Below are positions 8,366-16,375 of a stretch of DNA of 64,000 nt, piece by piece (within the stretch, counting starts at the first letter, position 1; every line of letters starts with the position of its first letter). The DNA lies in assembly GCA_036406675.1 (NCBI GenBank), contig DASXAO010000075.1, forward strand, positions 6,413 through 70,412, read 5' to 3'. Under the pieces are notes generated by a model. That model was not told the DNA's origin, did no database searches, and saw only the letters and a program-made list of their open reading frames with translations. The DNA is from SCGC-AG-212-J23 sp036406675 (lineage in GTDB: Bacteria > Pseudomonadota > Gammaproteobacteria > Burkholderiales > SG8-39). The position numbers were made by a program, and so were the translations under genes.

Positions 8366-9496
8366 GTGGACCAGAGCGCCGAGCGTTTCATCGAGCACCG
8401 GGTCGAAGGCGGCGCGACCGTGCTCTACCTCACCGGGGCGTGGCGGCTCGCGCACCTGGAGGCGATCGCGCGCGCGCTCGCCGGGCTCGGGCTGAGCCTG
8501 AAGGAGCGCTACGTGGTCGACGGCAGCCGGCTGCGCGAGCTCGATACCGCGGCCGGCTTCGCGCTGTTTCGCAGCCTGGCGAACCTCGGCTGCACCGAGG
8601 CCATGGTGAGCACGCGCGGCTTCGACGCACGCCACCGCAGGCTCCTCGCGCTGGTGCAAGAGCGCATGCAGTGCCCGCCGGCCGAGGGCCACTCCGGGCA
8701 CCTCGGTTTCGTGCCGCGCGTCGGCGCGGCGGCGGTCGCGCTCGCGGGGCTGTTGCGCACCCACAACGCGTTCCTCGGCGCGGTCGTGCTCGAGGCGCTT
8801 ACGCTGGTGCGCTTTCCCAGGCGCTTTCGCCTCCGCGAGACCGTGTCGCAGTTCGAGTCGGTGGGCTTCGACGCGGTGCCGATCGTCGCGCTGGTCAATT
8901 TCCTCATCGGCGTCGTGTTTGCGTATCTTCTCGGCGTGCAGGCACGACGCTACGGGGCCAACATCTTCGTCGTCGACGGGGTGGGCCTCGCGATGTGCCG
9001 CGAGCTCGCGCCGCTTCTCGCCGCGATCATCGTGGCCGGGCGCTCTGGCGCCGCGTTTACCGCGCAGCTCGGCACCATGAAGGTGCAGGAGGAGGTCGAC
9101 GCGATCAGCACGCTCGGGCTTTCGCCGATCCAGGTGCTGGTGATTCCGCGCCTTGCCGCCATCGTGGTGGCGCTGCCGCTCCTCGCCTTCGTGGGCGACG
9201 TCGCGGGTATCGGCGGCGGCATGGTGGTGGCGGGGCTCCAGCTCGGCATCTCGCCCGCCGCCTTCCTCGAGCGCCTGCACGCGACGCTGCCGGAAAACTA
9301 CCTCCTCATCGGCCTCGCCAAGACTCCCGTGTTTGCCGCGTTCATCGCGCTGATCGCCTGCCGCATGGGCCTCCTGGTCGCGCGCGATGCGCGCAGCGTC
9401 GGCATCAACACCACGTCCACGGTGGTGCAGAGCATCGTCTGGGTGATCGTGCTCGACGCGGTATTCGCCGTGCTGTTCCAGTACCTCGGGATCTGA
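8366..9496 (+). CDS. mlaE: MlaE-type phospholipid ABC permease with N-terminal STAS domain
   Basis: About 376 residues from a GTG start. Residues about 1-95 form a STAS/MlaB-like domain (VLYLTGAWRLAHLEAI... YVVDGSRLRELDTAAG), and residues about 130-376 are the MlaE permease. The permease shows FESVGFDAVPIVALVNFLIG, MCRELAPLLAAIIVAGRSGAAF, GTMKVQEEVDAI and several membrane helices. In E. coli the STAS partner MlaB is a separate protein; here it is fused. The complex moves phospholipids between the membranes. The stop overlaps the ATG of the ATPase gene by one base (TGATG). The start was chosen because no in-frame ATG precedes the STAS domain. Confidence 0.88.
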   Translation: MDQSAERFIEHRVEGGATVLYLTGAWRLAHLEAIARALAGLGLSLKERYVVDGSRLRELDTAAGFALFRSLANLGCTEAMVSTRGFDARHRRLLALVQERMQCPPAEGHSGHLGFVPRVGAAAVALAGLLRTHNAFLGAVVLEALTLVRFPRRFRLRETVSQFESVGFDAVPIVALVNFLIGVVFAYLLGVQARRYGANIFVVDGVGLAMCRELAPLLAAIIVAGRSGAAFTAQLGTMKVQEEVDAISTLGLSPIQVLVIPRLAAIVVALPLLAFVGDVAGIGGGMVVAGLQLGISPAAFLERLHATLPENYLLIGLAKTPVFAAFIALIACRMGLLVARDARSVGINTTSTVVQSIVWVIVLDAVFAVLFQYLGI

Positions 9497-10233
9497 TGGA
9501 AAGCGTCCTCGAAGTCCAGGACCTGGTCACGCGCTTCGGCGCCGAGCGCATCCACGACGGCGTGAGCTTCTCCGTGCGCCGCGGCGAAATGGTGGCGCTC
9601 ATCGGCGGGAGCGGCACGGGAAAGTCGGTGCTGCTGAAGGAGGTGATCGGGCTCCTGCGCCCGGCCGCGGGCTCGATCAAGCTCCTCGGCGCGGAGGTCT
9701 GGCGCTCGAGCCCGGACGAGATGAATGCGCTGCGGCGCCGCTTCGGCATGCTGTTCCAGGACGGGGCGTTGTTCTCGTCCCTCACCGTGGCGGAGAACAT
9801 CGCCGTGCCGTTTCGCGAGAATACGGGGCTGCCCGCCGGCCTCGTGTCGGCGCTGGTGGGCTTCAAGCTCTCGCTGGTGGGCCTTGCGCCGGAGACCGGC
9901 GCGAAGATGCCGGCGCAGCTCTCAGGCGGGATGCGCAAGCGCGCCGCGCTCGCCCGGGCGCTCGCCCTCGAGCCCGAGGTCCTGTTCCTGGACGAGCCCA
10001 CCTCCGGCCTCGACCCGGTCGGGGCGCGCGCGTTCGACCGCCTGGTTCGGGTACTCTGCGATAGCCTTGGCCTCACGGTGTTCATCGTGACTCACGACCT
10101 CGACACGCTGCTTTCGGTGATCGACCGCGCGATCGTCCTGGCGGGCGGCAGGGTGATCGCCGACGGGCCGGTGGACGCCGTGCGGCGGACCGACGACGCC
10201 TGGATCCGCGATTACTTCGCGGCCCGCGCCTGA
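9496..10233 (+). CDS. mlaF: MlaF-type ABC transporter ATP-binding protein
   Basis: This 245-residue ATPase carries every ABC motif: Walker A GGSGTGKSVLLK, the Q-loop LFQDGALFSSLTV, signature LSGGMRKRAALARA, Walker B LFLDEPTSGLDP and the H-loop IVTHDLDT. The LFQDGALF Q-loop and the signature are typical of MlaF/Ttg2A. It energises the lipid transporter formed with MlaE and MlaD. It overlaps mlaE and mlaD by one base each (TGATG junctions), so the three proteins are translationally linked. Confidence 0.93.
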   Translation: MESVLEVQDLVTRFGAERIHDGVSFSVRRGEMVALIGGSGTGKSVLLKEVIGLLRPAAGSIKLLGAEVWRSSPDEMNALRRRFGMLFQDGALFSSLTVAENIAVPFRENTGLPAGLVSALVGFKLSLVGLAPETGAKMPAQLSGGMRKRAALARALALEPEVLFLDEPTSGLDPVGARAFDRLVRVLCDSLGLTVFIVTHDLDTLLSVIDRAIVLAGGRVIADGPVDAVRRTDDAWIRDYFAARA

Positions 10234-11180
10234 TGGAACCCGAAGCACGGTACACGCTCGTCGGCACGGCGGTCCTGATCCTGGTCGCGCTGGTGGTCGC
10301 GGCGGTGCTGTGGCTGCGCGCGAGCGGCGGAGGCGGCACCGACCGCCAGTACAAGATCTACTTCGTCAACCAGTCGCTCGAAGGCCTGGAGGTCCGCAGC
10401 GACGTGCGCATGCGCGGCATCCGCGTCGGGTCGGTGACCGGGTTCACCTTCTCGTCGCGCCGCCGGGGCGCGGTGGAGGTGTTCATCCGCGTCGACAGCG
10501 CCGCGCCGGTGCGCCAGAGCACCGAGGCGGTCGTCGACCGCAACCTCATCACCGGGCTCGCGAGCATCCGCCTGGTGAATCCCAGCGAGCTGAGCCCGCT
10601 TCTCACCGCGACGCCGGAAGACGAGTCGTACCCGGTGATCGCCGAGGGCGAATCGGCCTACGAGCAGCTCTCCGAGTCGGTGAGCCAGCTCGCCCAGCGC
10701 ACCGACGAGACGATGCAGCGCATCACCGCGACGCTGTCGCCCGAGAACCAGGCCGCCCTCACCGAGGTGCTGAAGAACCTCAGGACCATGACGCGCGACG
10801 CGGACAGGGCGGTGCTCGCCGCGGCGGACGCGGCCGGCGAGGTGCGCGGCGCGGCCGTGGAGATGCGCAAGCTCGCGGCCGGCGTCGCCGAGGACGCGCG
10901 CACGCTGGCAGCCCGCTACGATGCGCTCGGCAAGCAGGCGGGCGCTTCCGTGAGCGACATCGCAGGCGAGGTGCACGCGATGCGCGAGGACGTCGCTCGC
11001 CTCGCCGAGCGCGCCGACCGGCTGCTCGCGAGCGGCGACGTGGAGCTGCGCACCACGGCTCAGGCGCTTCGCAACGCCGCCGACGCGCTCGCCGCGGCCG
11101 GCGGGCGGCTGCGCGACCCCGGCCAGGTGCTCTACGGGCCGGCGCAGGGTGCGCTCGGGCCCGGAGAAGGGCGGCGATGA
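10233..11180 (+). CDS. mlaD: MlaD-type MCE-domain lipid-binding protein
   Basis: This 315-residue protein has one N-terminal membrane helix (TLVGTAVLILVALVVAAVLWL, residues about 8-28). An MCE domain follows (YKIYFVNQSLEGLEVRSDVRMRGIRVGSV... VDRNLITGLASIRL). The C-terminal part, from about residue 150, is alpha-helical and Ala/Arg/Glu-rich, as in longer MCE proteins that form helical tubes. It sits in the inner membrane facing the periplasm and carries lipid for the MlaEF motor. Its stop overlaps the next ATG (ATGA). Confidence 0.9.
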   Translation: MEPEARYTLVGTAVLILVALVVAAVLWLRASGGGGTDRQYKIYFVNQSLEGLEVRSDVRMRGIRVGSVTGFTFSSRRRGAVEVFIRVDSAAPVRQSTEAVVDRNLITGLASIRLVNPSELSPLLTATPEDESYPVIAEGESAYEQLSESVSQLAQRTDETMQRITATLSPENQAALTEVLKNLRTMTRDADRAVLAAADAAGEVRGAAVEMRKLAAGVAEDARTLAARYDALGKQAGASVSDIAGEVHAMREDVARLAERADRLLASGDVELRTTAQALRNAADALAAAGGRLRDPGQVLYGPAQGALGPGEGRR

Positions 11181-11773
11181 AGCGATTCTTCGCCGCGACT
11201 CTGCTCGTCGTCGCGGCCGGGTGTCTTCCAAGCGGCGGGACGCGCGAAGCGCAGCGCTTCTTCATCCTCGAAGCGCCCGAATCGAAGACGCCCGCCGCCG
11301 TGGTGCCGCGGGCGGCGACCCTGGCCGTGCCCCCGACCGGCACGGCGGGCTTCTACGACACGCAGGACCTCGTCTTCAGCCGCTCCCCGGGCACGCGCGC
11401 GTACTACCAATTCAACAGCTGGACCGAGCGGCCGGGGCGGGCGGTCCACGACCTGCTGGTCTCGCGCCTGGAGCGATCCGGTGCGTTCAAGAGCGTCGTC
11501 GCGGCGGACCGGCCGGTCGCGGGCAGCCTCGTGCTCAGGACCGAGCTCGAAGAGATCTATCACGACGCCGTCTCCCCGCCCGGCGAGGCACGCATCGTGC
11601 TCGTCGCGGAGCTCTTCGATTCGTCGCGCAACCTGTCCCTCGCGCGCCGCAGCTTCAGCCAGGCGGCGCCGGCGGCGAGCTACGACGCGCAGGGCGCGGT
11701 GCAGGGCTTTCGCCAGGCGCTCGGCGCGCTGCTCGACGAAGTCGTCGGCTGGACGATCGAGCAAACGAAATAG
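11177..11773 (+). CDS. ABC-type transport auxiliary lipoprotein (PqiC/YmbA-like)
   Basis: This 198-residue lipoprotein has a lipobox LLVVAAGC at residues about 9-16. The mature part follows the PqiC/YmbA-like auxiliary lipoprotein family: RFFILEAP, FYDTQDLVFSRSPGTRAYYQFNSWTERPGR, and LVLRTELEEIYHD. Such proteins are outer-membrane anchors that cap MCE-domain transporters, as PqiC does for PqiB. The gene overlaps mlaD by 4 bases and completes a four-gene lipid transport operon (8366-11773). No MlaC-type periplasmic shuttle or MlaA is present nearby. Confidence 0.87.
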   Translation: MKRFFAATLLVVAAGCLPSGGTREAQRFFILEAPESKTPAAVVPRAATLAVPPTGTAGFYDTQDLVFSRSPGTRAYYQFNSWTERPGRAVHDLLVSRLERSGAFKSVVAADRPVAGSLVLRTELEEIYHDAVSPPGEARIVLVAELFDSSRNLSLARRSFSQAAPAASYDAQGAVQGFRQALGALLDEVVGWTIEQTK

Positions 11774-11782
11774 CCCGCCGCC

Positions 11783-12709
11783 GTGTTCCTCGGCGATCAC
11801 GTGCTTGCAACGCTTTTCGGCGCGCTCCTCGCGCACCAGCTCGGCATCCCGATTCCGGCGTTTCCGCTGCTGATCTGGGCGGGCACGGTTTCCTACGGCG
11901 ATCCGCTGCTCGCGGCGCAGGGCTTCGTGATCGCTACCCTGGCCGGCGTCCTCGGCAACCTGCCGTGGTACTTCGCGGGCCGCCGCTACGGCTATCGGAT
12001 CCTCAAGCTCGTCTGCCGGGTCACGCTCTCGCCGGACTCCTGCGTGCGGCAGACCGAGACCGCCTTCGATCGCCGCGGTCCGTCGATGCTCGTCGTCTCG
12101 AGGTTCCTGCCGGGCATCGAGACCGTCGCACCGCCGCTCGCCGGCGCCCTCTCGCTTCCCATCGGCAGGTTCATCCTGTACGACGCGGCCGGCAGCGCGC
12201 TGCGGGCCGCCGTCGGACTCGCGCTCGGCCTCGCCTTCCACGGCGAGGTCGCTTGGCTCCTCGACCGGCTTGCCGCCCTCGGCACCAGTGCCGTCCTCCT
12301 GCTCGGGGCGCTCGTCGGCGCCTACGTGGCCTGGCGCTTTGCCCAGCGCTCGCGTTTCCTGCGCTCTCTCAGGACCGCGCGCATCAGCGTGCACGAGCTG
12401 AACGACATGATGAGCCGTGGGGATGACCCGGTGGTGCTCGACGTGCGCACGGCGGCGCACCGGAAGCTCGACGGGCGGCAGATCCCGGGGGCGCATCCGG
12501 TCGACCTCGATGCGCTGGAAACCACGCTCGAGCGCGTGCCGCGCGACGGCGAAGTGGTGGTCTACTGCGCGTGCCCCAACGAAGCCACGGCGGCGAAAGT
12601 CGCGTTGAAGCTGCGCGCCCGCGGCTTCCGGCGCGTGCGGCCGCTCGGGGGCGGCATCGATGCATGGATGTCCGCCGGCCTTGCCGTAGAGCGGATTGCG
12701 GGCCCCTGA
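11783..12709 (+). CDS. DedA-family membrane protein fused to a rhodanese domain
   Basis: This 308-residue protein starts at a GTG. Residues about 1-195 are a DedA/SNARE-associated domain: early GIPIPAFPLLIWAG, GNLPWYFAGRRYGYR, FDRRGPSMLVVSRFLPGIETVAPPLAGAL with the conserved Arg/Pro pattern, and several helices. Residues about 205-308 are a rhodanese domain with ISVHELNDMM, VVLDVRTAAHRKLDGRQIPGA and the active-site loop VVVYCACPNEATAA, which contains the nucleophilic Cys. DedA proteins support undecaprenyl-phosphate and lipid flipping and membrane potential; the rhodanese domain binds sulfane sulfur. It begins 9 bases after the lipoprotein stop, so it may extend the mla operon. Confidence 0.88.
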   Translation: MFLGDHVLATLFGALLAHQLGIPIPAFPLLIWAGTVSYGDPLLAAQGFVIATLAGVLGNLPWYFAGRRYGYRILKLVCRVTLSPDSCVRQTETAFDRRGPSMLVVSRFLPGIETVAPPLAGALSLPIGRFILYDAAGSALRAAVGLALGLAFHGEVAWLLDRLAALGTSAVLLLGALVGAYVAWRFAQRSRFLRSLRTARISVHELNDMMSRGDDPVVLDVRTAAHRKLDGRQIPGAHPVDLDALETTLERVPRDGEVVVYCACPNEATAAKVALKLRARGFRRVRPLGGGIDAWMSAGLAVERIAGP

Positions 12710-12789
12710 CCGGCGAACGAAACTGGGTCGAAACCGAGCTGGGAGCGCCCTTCGCCGGGGCGGTATCCTCTCGAAAAAGCCTCGGAGCC

Positions 12790-13329
12790 ATGTCAATCCT
12801 GTCGAGCCTGGAACGCAGTCTGATCGCGGGCGTGCGAACGATCGTCGGCGCCGCGATTTTCGTTTCCATCGCGATCAACTTCGCCAACATCGCCGGCCGT
12901 TACCTCTTCAGCGAGCCGATCCTTTGGGCTGAGGAGATCCTCAATTACCTGATGGTCTGGTCGGTATTCCTCGGCGCGGTGCTCGTTACCTGGGAGGGCC
13001 GGCACATCAAGATGGACCTGATCTCGGTGAGGATCCCGTCGCCGGCGAAGGAGATCCTGAATGCGATCACCGTCCTGGTGTTCGCGGCGGTGTGCGTGTT
13101 CATGATTTTCCAGTCCTGGACCGTCGTCAGCATGGCCCGGCAGATCGATCAGCGCAGCGTCGCCGCCGAGATCCCGATGGCATTCGCCCACGTGGCGGTC
13201 CTGCTCGGCTTCGCGGGCATGCTGCTCGCCGTGCTCCTGCGGCTGCGCCTCTACGTGAGCAACGTCTTCGGCAGCGAGACCGAGGCCGCGCAGAAGCAGG
13301 TCACCGACACCTTCGGCACCTTCGAATAG
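12790..13329 (+). CDS. TRAP transporter small permease (DctQ type)
   Basis: This 179-residue protein has four membrane segments and the DctQ hallmark FANIAGRYLFSEPILWAEEILNYLMVWSVFLGAVLVTWEGRHIKMDLI, read here in parts: NIAGRYLF, WAEEILNYL and EGRHIKMD. It partners with the large permease that begins 3 bases downstream. The ATG at 12790 gives the normal cytosolic N terminus. No DctP gene is adjacent; the only one visible is at 21641 on the same strand, 7 kb away. Confidence 0.9.
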   Translation: MSILSSLERSLIAGVRTIVGAAIFVSIAINFANIAGRYLFSEPILWAEEILNYLMVWSVFLGAVLVTWEGRHIKMDLISVRIPSPAKEILNAITVLVFAAVCVFMIFQSWTVVSMARQIDQRSVAAEIPMAFAHVAVLLGFAGMLLAVLLRLRLYVSNVFGSETEAAQKQVTDTFGTFE

Positions 13330-13332
13330 CCG

Positions 13333-14601
13333 ATGACCTGGTTCGTCGTCCTTGTCCCGCTCGCGCTGCTGCTGCTCGGGTTCCCGATCTTCGTCATCCT
13401 GATCGCAGCATCGGCCTGCCTGCTGATGTTCTTCATGAACGTGCCGTACGCGGTCGCGCACCAGACCCTGTTCGGCGCGATCGACAAGTTCTCGCTCCTC
13501 GCCGTGCCGTTCTTCCTCTTTGCCGGCGAGATCATGGGCGTCGGCGGCATGTCGAAACGCATCCTCGACTGGTGCATGTCGATCATCGGCCGCGTGCGCG
13601 GCGCCCAGGGCCTCACCACCATCGGCGCCTCGACGGTGTTCGGCGCGATCTCCGGCTCCGCCCCCGCCACGGTGGCGGCGATCGGCCGCTTCACCTATCC
13701 GGGGCTGCGCGAAAAATACGGCCGGCGCTTTGCCACCGGCATCATCTCGGCGACGGGCGCCATCGACATCATGATCCCGCCGTCGATCTCGATGATCCTG
13801 TACGGCGCGGCGGCCGAGCAGTCGGTGGCGCGGCTCTTCATCGCGGGCGTGCTGCCCGGCCTGCTGCTCGCGGCGCTGAACGGCTGCTACGTCCTTTGGT
13901 ACGCGCGCCGCAACGGGATCCGGGACACCGAGACCGTCGGCTGGCGTACCTTCGTCACCGCCACCCGCAAAGGCTTCTGGTCGCTCGGCGGCCCGGCGGT
14001 CATCCTCGGCGGCATCTACGGCGGCATCTTCGCGCCCACCGAGGCCGCCGGCATCGCGTGCGTCTACGGGATCCTGGTCACGAAGTTCATCCACCGCGAG
14101 CTCTCCTGGCGCGAACTCTGGAACGTGGGGGTGAATTCGATGTACATCACCGCCCAGATCATGATCATCGTGGCCTCGGCGGGTGTGTTCTCCTGGATCC
14201 TGACGGTGAACGGCGTGCCGCAGGCGGCGGTGGAGCTGGTAAAGGGCCTCGCCGACCATCCGTGGACGGTGCTGCTGGCGATCAACATCTTCCTGCTGAT
14301 CGTCGGCTGCGTGATCGACCCGGCTTCCGCGACGCTGATCCTGACGCCGCTGCTCGTGCCGATCTGCAAGGCCTACGGCATCGACCTGATCCACTTCGGC
14401 GTCATCATCTCGCTCAACCTGGCGATCGGCATGTTCCACCCGCCGTTCGGGCTGAACATCTTCGTCGTCCAGGCGCTGACCCGGGCGCCGGTCGCCGACA
14501 TCTACCTGGGCGTGATCCCGTTCGTGGCGGTGGCGCTGATCGCGCTCGCCATCGTGACCTACGTGCCGTGGATCTCGCTCGCGCTGACGGCGCTCCTTTA
14601 G
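13333..14601 (+). CDS. TRAP transporter large permease (DctM type)
   Basis: This 422-residue protein matches the DctM/SiaM family with about a dozen hydrophobic segments. Signature stretches are LLGFPIFVILIAA, VPFFLFAGEIMGVGGM, GAISGSAPATVAAIGRFTYP, DIMIPPSISMILYGAAAEQSV, FAPTEAAGIACVYG and MFHPPFGLNIFVVQ. Together with the small permease it forms a sodium-dependent high-affinity importer, usually for carboxylates. Its last 4 bases overlap tail-to-tail with the DUF1185 gene on the other strand. Confidence 0.93.
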   Translation: MTWFVVLVPLALLLLGFPIFVILIAASACLLMFFMNVPYAVAHQTLFGAIDKFSLLAVPFFLFAGEIMGVGGMSKRILDWCMSIIGRVRGAQGLTTIGASTVFGAISGSAPATVAAIGRFTYPGLREKYGRRFATGIISATGAIDIMIPPSISMILYGAAAEQSVARLFIAGVLPGLLLAALNGCYVLWYARRNGIRDTETVGWRTFVTATRKGFWSLGGPAVILGGIYGGIFAPTEAAGIACVYGILVTKFIHRELSWRELWNVGVNSMYITAQIMIIVASAGVFSWILTVNGVPQAAVELVKGLADHPWTVLLAINIFLLIVGCVIDPASATLILTPLLVPICKAYGIDLIHFGVIISLNLAIGMFHPPFGLNIFVVQALTRAPVADIYLGVIPFVAVALIALAIVTYVPWISLALTALL

Positions 14602-15182
14602 CGCAGCCCGTCCTTGCCCTGGATGTCCCTCGCCGCCAGGCCGCCGAGCCGGGCGTGCAGGCGGCCGCGCGTCGCGGCGCAGAAGAGGACGGCGATCTCG
14701 CGCGGCATCGGCGCGTCGTGCAGCGTGATGCTCATGGTGTCGTAGTGCGAGCGTACGTAGAGGGCGTCCTTGTGCGCGAGCGGCACGTCGATCGTGGTGC
14801 CGGGGCCGCCGCGCTTGCCGCTGGATGAAATCCACGCCTTGCCGCCGCCGACGGCATCGCGCACCGGATCGGCGAAGGCGGTGGTGAGGAGCGCGTTGCC
14901 GTGCTCGTACTCGCCCTCCACGCCGACGATGCACGCCTTGCCGTAGCTGGCAATTTTTTCACCGCTAGATAGGGAGACCAGCCGGCGGCCAAATTCCTTT
15001 CCCAACGAGGGAGAGCCCTCGACCAGCAGAGAAAGGTCCTGGCTGAAGCGGCCGGCGTAAGGATTCTCGAGCACGCACACCACGGCGAGCTTGCGCAGCG
15101 GCGCGCCGTCGGCCGCCTGCCCGGTCTCGTTGGTCAGAATCTCTTCGGAAAACGTCAACCAGCTGCGGATCTTGTAGCCCAT
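14598..15182 (-). CDS. DUF1185 / amino acid synthesis family protein
   Basis: This 194-residue cytoplasmic protein matches the DUF1185 (AmoI-like, 'amino acid synthesis') family: KLAVVCVLENPYAGRFSQDLSLLVEGS, YGKACIVGVEGEYEHGNALLTTAFADPVRDAVGGGKAWISSSGKRG and DALYVRSHYDTMSITLHDAPMPREIAV are visible as successive blocks. Its biochemical role is not established. It starts by one-base overlap (TGATG) with the stop of the enamidase-like gene, so it should be made together with it. DUF1185 genes commonly sit beside amidohydrolases and amide- or heterocycle-catabolic genes; here it is likely an accessory or enzyme of the same pathway. Confidence 0.8.
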   Translation of the reverse strand: MGYKIRSWLTFSEEILTNETGQAADGAPLRKLAVVCVLENPYAGRFSQDLSLLVEGSPSLGKEFGRRLVSLSSGEKIASYGKACIVGVEGEYEHGNALLTTAFADPVRDAVGGGKAWISSSGKRGGPGTTIDVPLAHKDALYVRSHYDTMSITLHDAPMPREIAVLFCAATRGRLHARLGGLAARDIQGKDGLR

Positions 15183-16375
15183 CAGTGGGCAACCCCCGAG
15201 AAGTCCATCGGCACCCGGCACTCGGCGACGCGGATCCTGCGGTTCGGCGCCGGCGTGTTGCGGCTGCGGCCGACGAAGCGCGGGATGGCGTCGGTGATCA
15301 CGGCGCCGACGGCGGCGATGTCGCCGTTGCGCAGGGCATCGAGCGCGTTCTTCTTCGAGCCGCCGACGCATGCATCGAGGACGACTACGTCCGCGTCTTT
15401 GCCCACTTTGAGGAAACCGCAGTTGAGACGGTAGACGACGGCATTGTTGCCCGTGGCGGCCGCGATCGCCGTCTCCACCGGCATGTCGGTGAGGCTCGCG
15501 AGGTGCGTGATGGTGTACATCATGCCGAGCGGCATGATGCCGGAGCCGGTCGGCGTGTCGGTGGCGATGAGGAAGCGGTCGGTCTGCTTCGCCTCCTTCA
15601 CCAGCTTCCAGAGCCACAGCGTGGTGCGCAGGTTGCCGGCGGTGCAGACCTGCAGGTTGATCTTCGATTCGTTGACGATGCGCGGGAAGTCCTCGTCGGG
15701 CATCGCCACCGGGCCGCCGTTCACGTGGAACGAGACGTCGGGCTGCATCTTGATGAGATGGTCGGCCCAGATGCCCGACGAGCCGGGAATCGAGGAGCCG
15801 CCGGTGTGCACCATGGTCACCATGCCGTGCTTCCTCGCCCAGGCGATCATCGGGGCGTAGTCGTAGGGCGTCTTGAACGCGCCGAAGCCGGCCTTGGCGA
15901 GCCACACGCCTTCCTTCGCGATGTCGGCGAAGTCCTGCTCGACGAGGCCGGGCTCGAGGATGATCGAGCCGGCGTGCACGCGCATGCCGCCGGGACGGAA
16001 GTTGAGGAAGCACTTCCGCGCCGCGACGGCGAGCGCCTTCACGCCCGCGGGATCCTTCGGCCGCCCGGTCACGTGGACTTCGGAGGCGCTGATCGCGGTG
16101 GTCGTGCCGCCGTGCGTATAGCTCTCGAGGAAGCCGACGGTCTTCTGCCGCGGCGTCCAGTCGCCGAAGGTGTTGTGGACTTGCGAGTCGATGAGGCCCG
16201 GGATGGCGGTCGCGCCGTCGGCGTCGATGACGACGTCGTGGTCCTTCAGGTCCGTCGGCGCCGTTCCGATCGCGGTTATTTTCCCGTCCGCCATCAGGAT
16301 GCAATCCCCCTTGGCATACGGCTCGCGCCAGTCGCCGCTGACGATGGCGCCGAGGTTGACGAGGGCAGTCTTCAT
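15182..16375 (-). CDS. enamidase-like amidohydrolase
   Basis: This 397-residue amidohydrolase-superfamily protein resembles the enamidase of nicotinate fermentation, which opens tetrahydro-6-oxonicotinate. Matching blocks are DWTPRQKTVGFLESYTHGGTTTAISASEVH, GRPKDPAGVKALA, HTGGSSIPGSSGIWADHLIK, HVNGGPVAM, DTPTGSGIMPLGM, AAATGNNAVVYRLN, and GRSRNTPAPNR near the end. One oddity is that the first metal motif, normally HxH, reads Gln65-Val-His67 here, which would change the binuclear metal site. It overlaps its downstream DUF1185 neighbour by 1 base and the upstream hydrolase by 4 bases. A role in N-heterocycle or cyclic amide ring opening is inferred. Confidence 0.8.
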   Translation of the reverse strand: MKTALVNLGAIVSGDWREPYAKGDCILMADGKITAIGTAPTDLKDHDVVIDADGATAIPGLIDSQVHNTFGDWTPRQKTVGFLESYTHGGTTTAISASEVHVTGRPKDPAGVKALAVAARKCFLNFRPGGMRVHAGSIILEPGLVEQDFADIAKEGVWLAKAGFGAFKTPYDYAPMIAWARKHGMVTMVHTGGSSIPGSSGIWADHLIKMQPDVSFHVNGGPVAMPDEDFPRIVNESKINLQVCTAGNLRTTLWLWKLVKEAKQTDRFLIATDTPTGSGIMPLGMMYTITHLASLTDMPVETAIAAATGNNAVVYRLNCGFLKVGKDADVVVLDACVGGSKKNALDALRNGDIAAVGAVITDAIPRFVGRSRNTPAPNRRIRVAECRVPMDFSGVAH

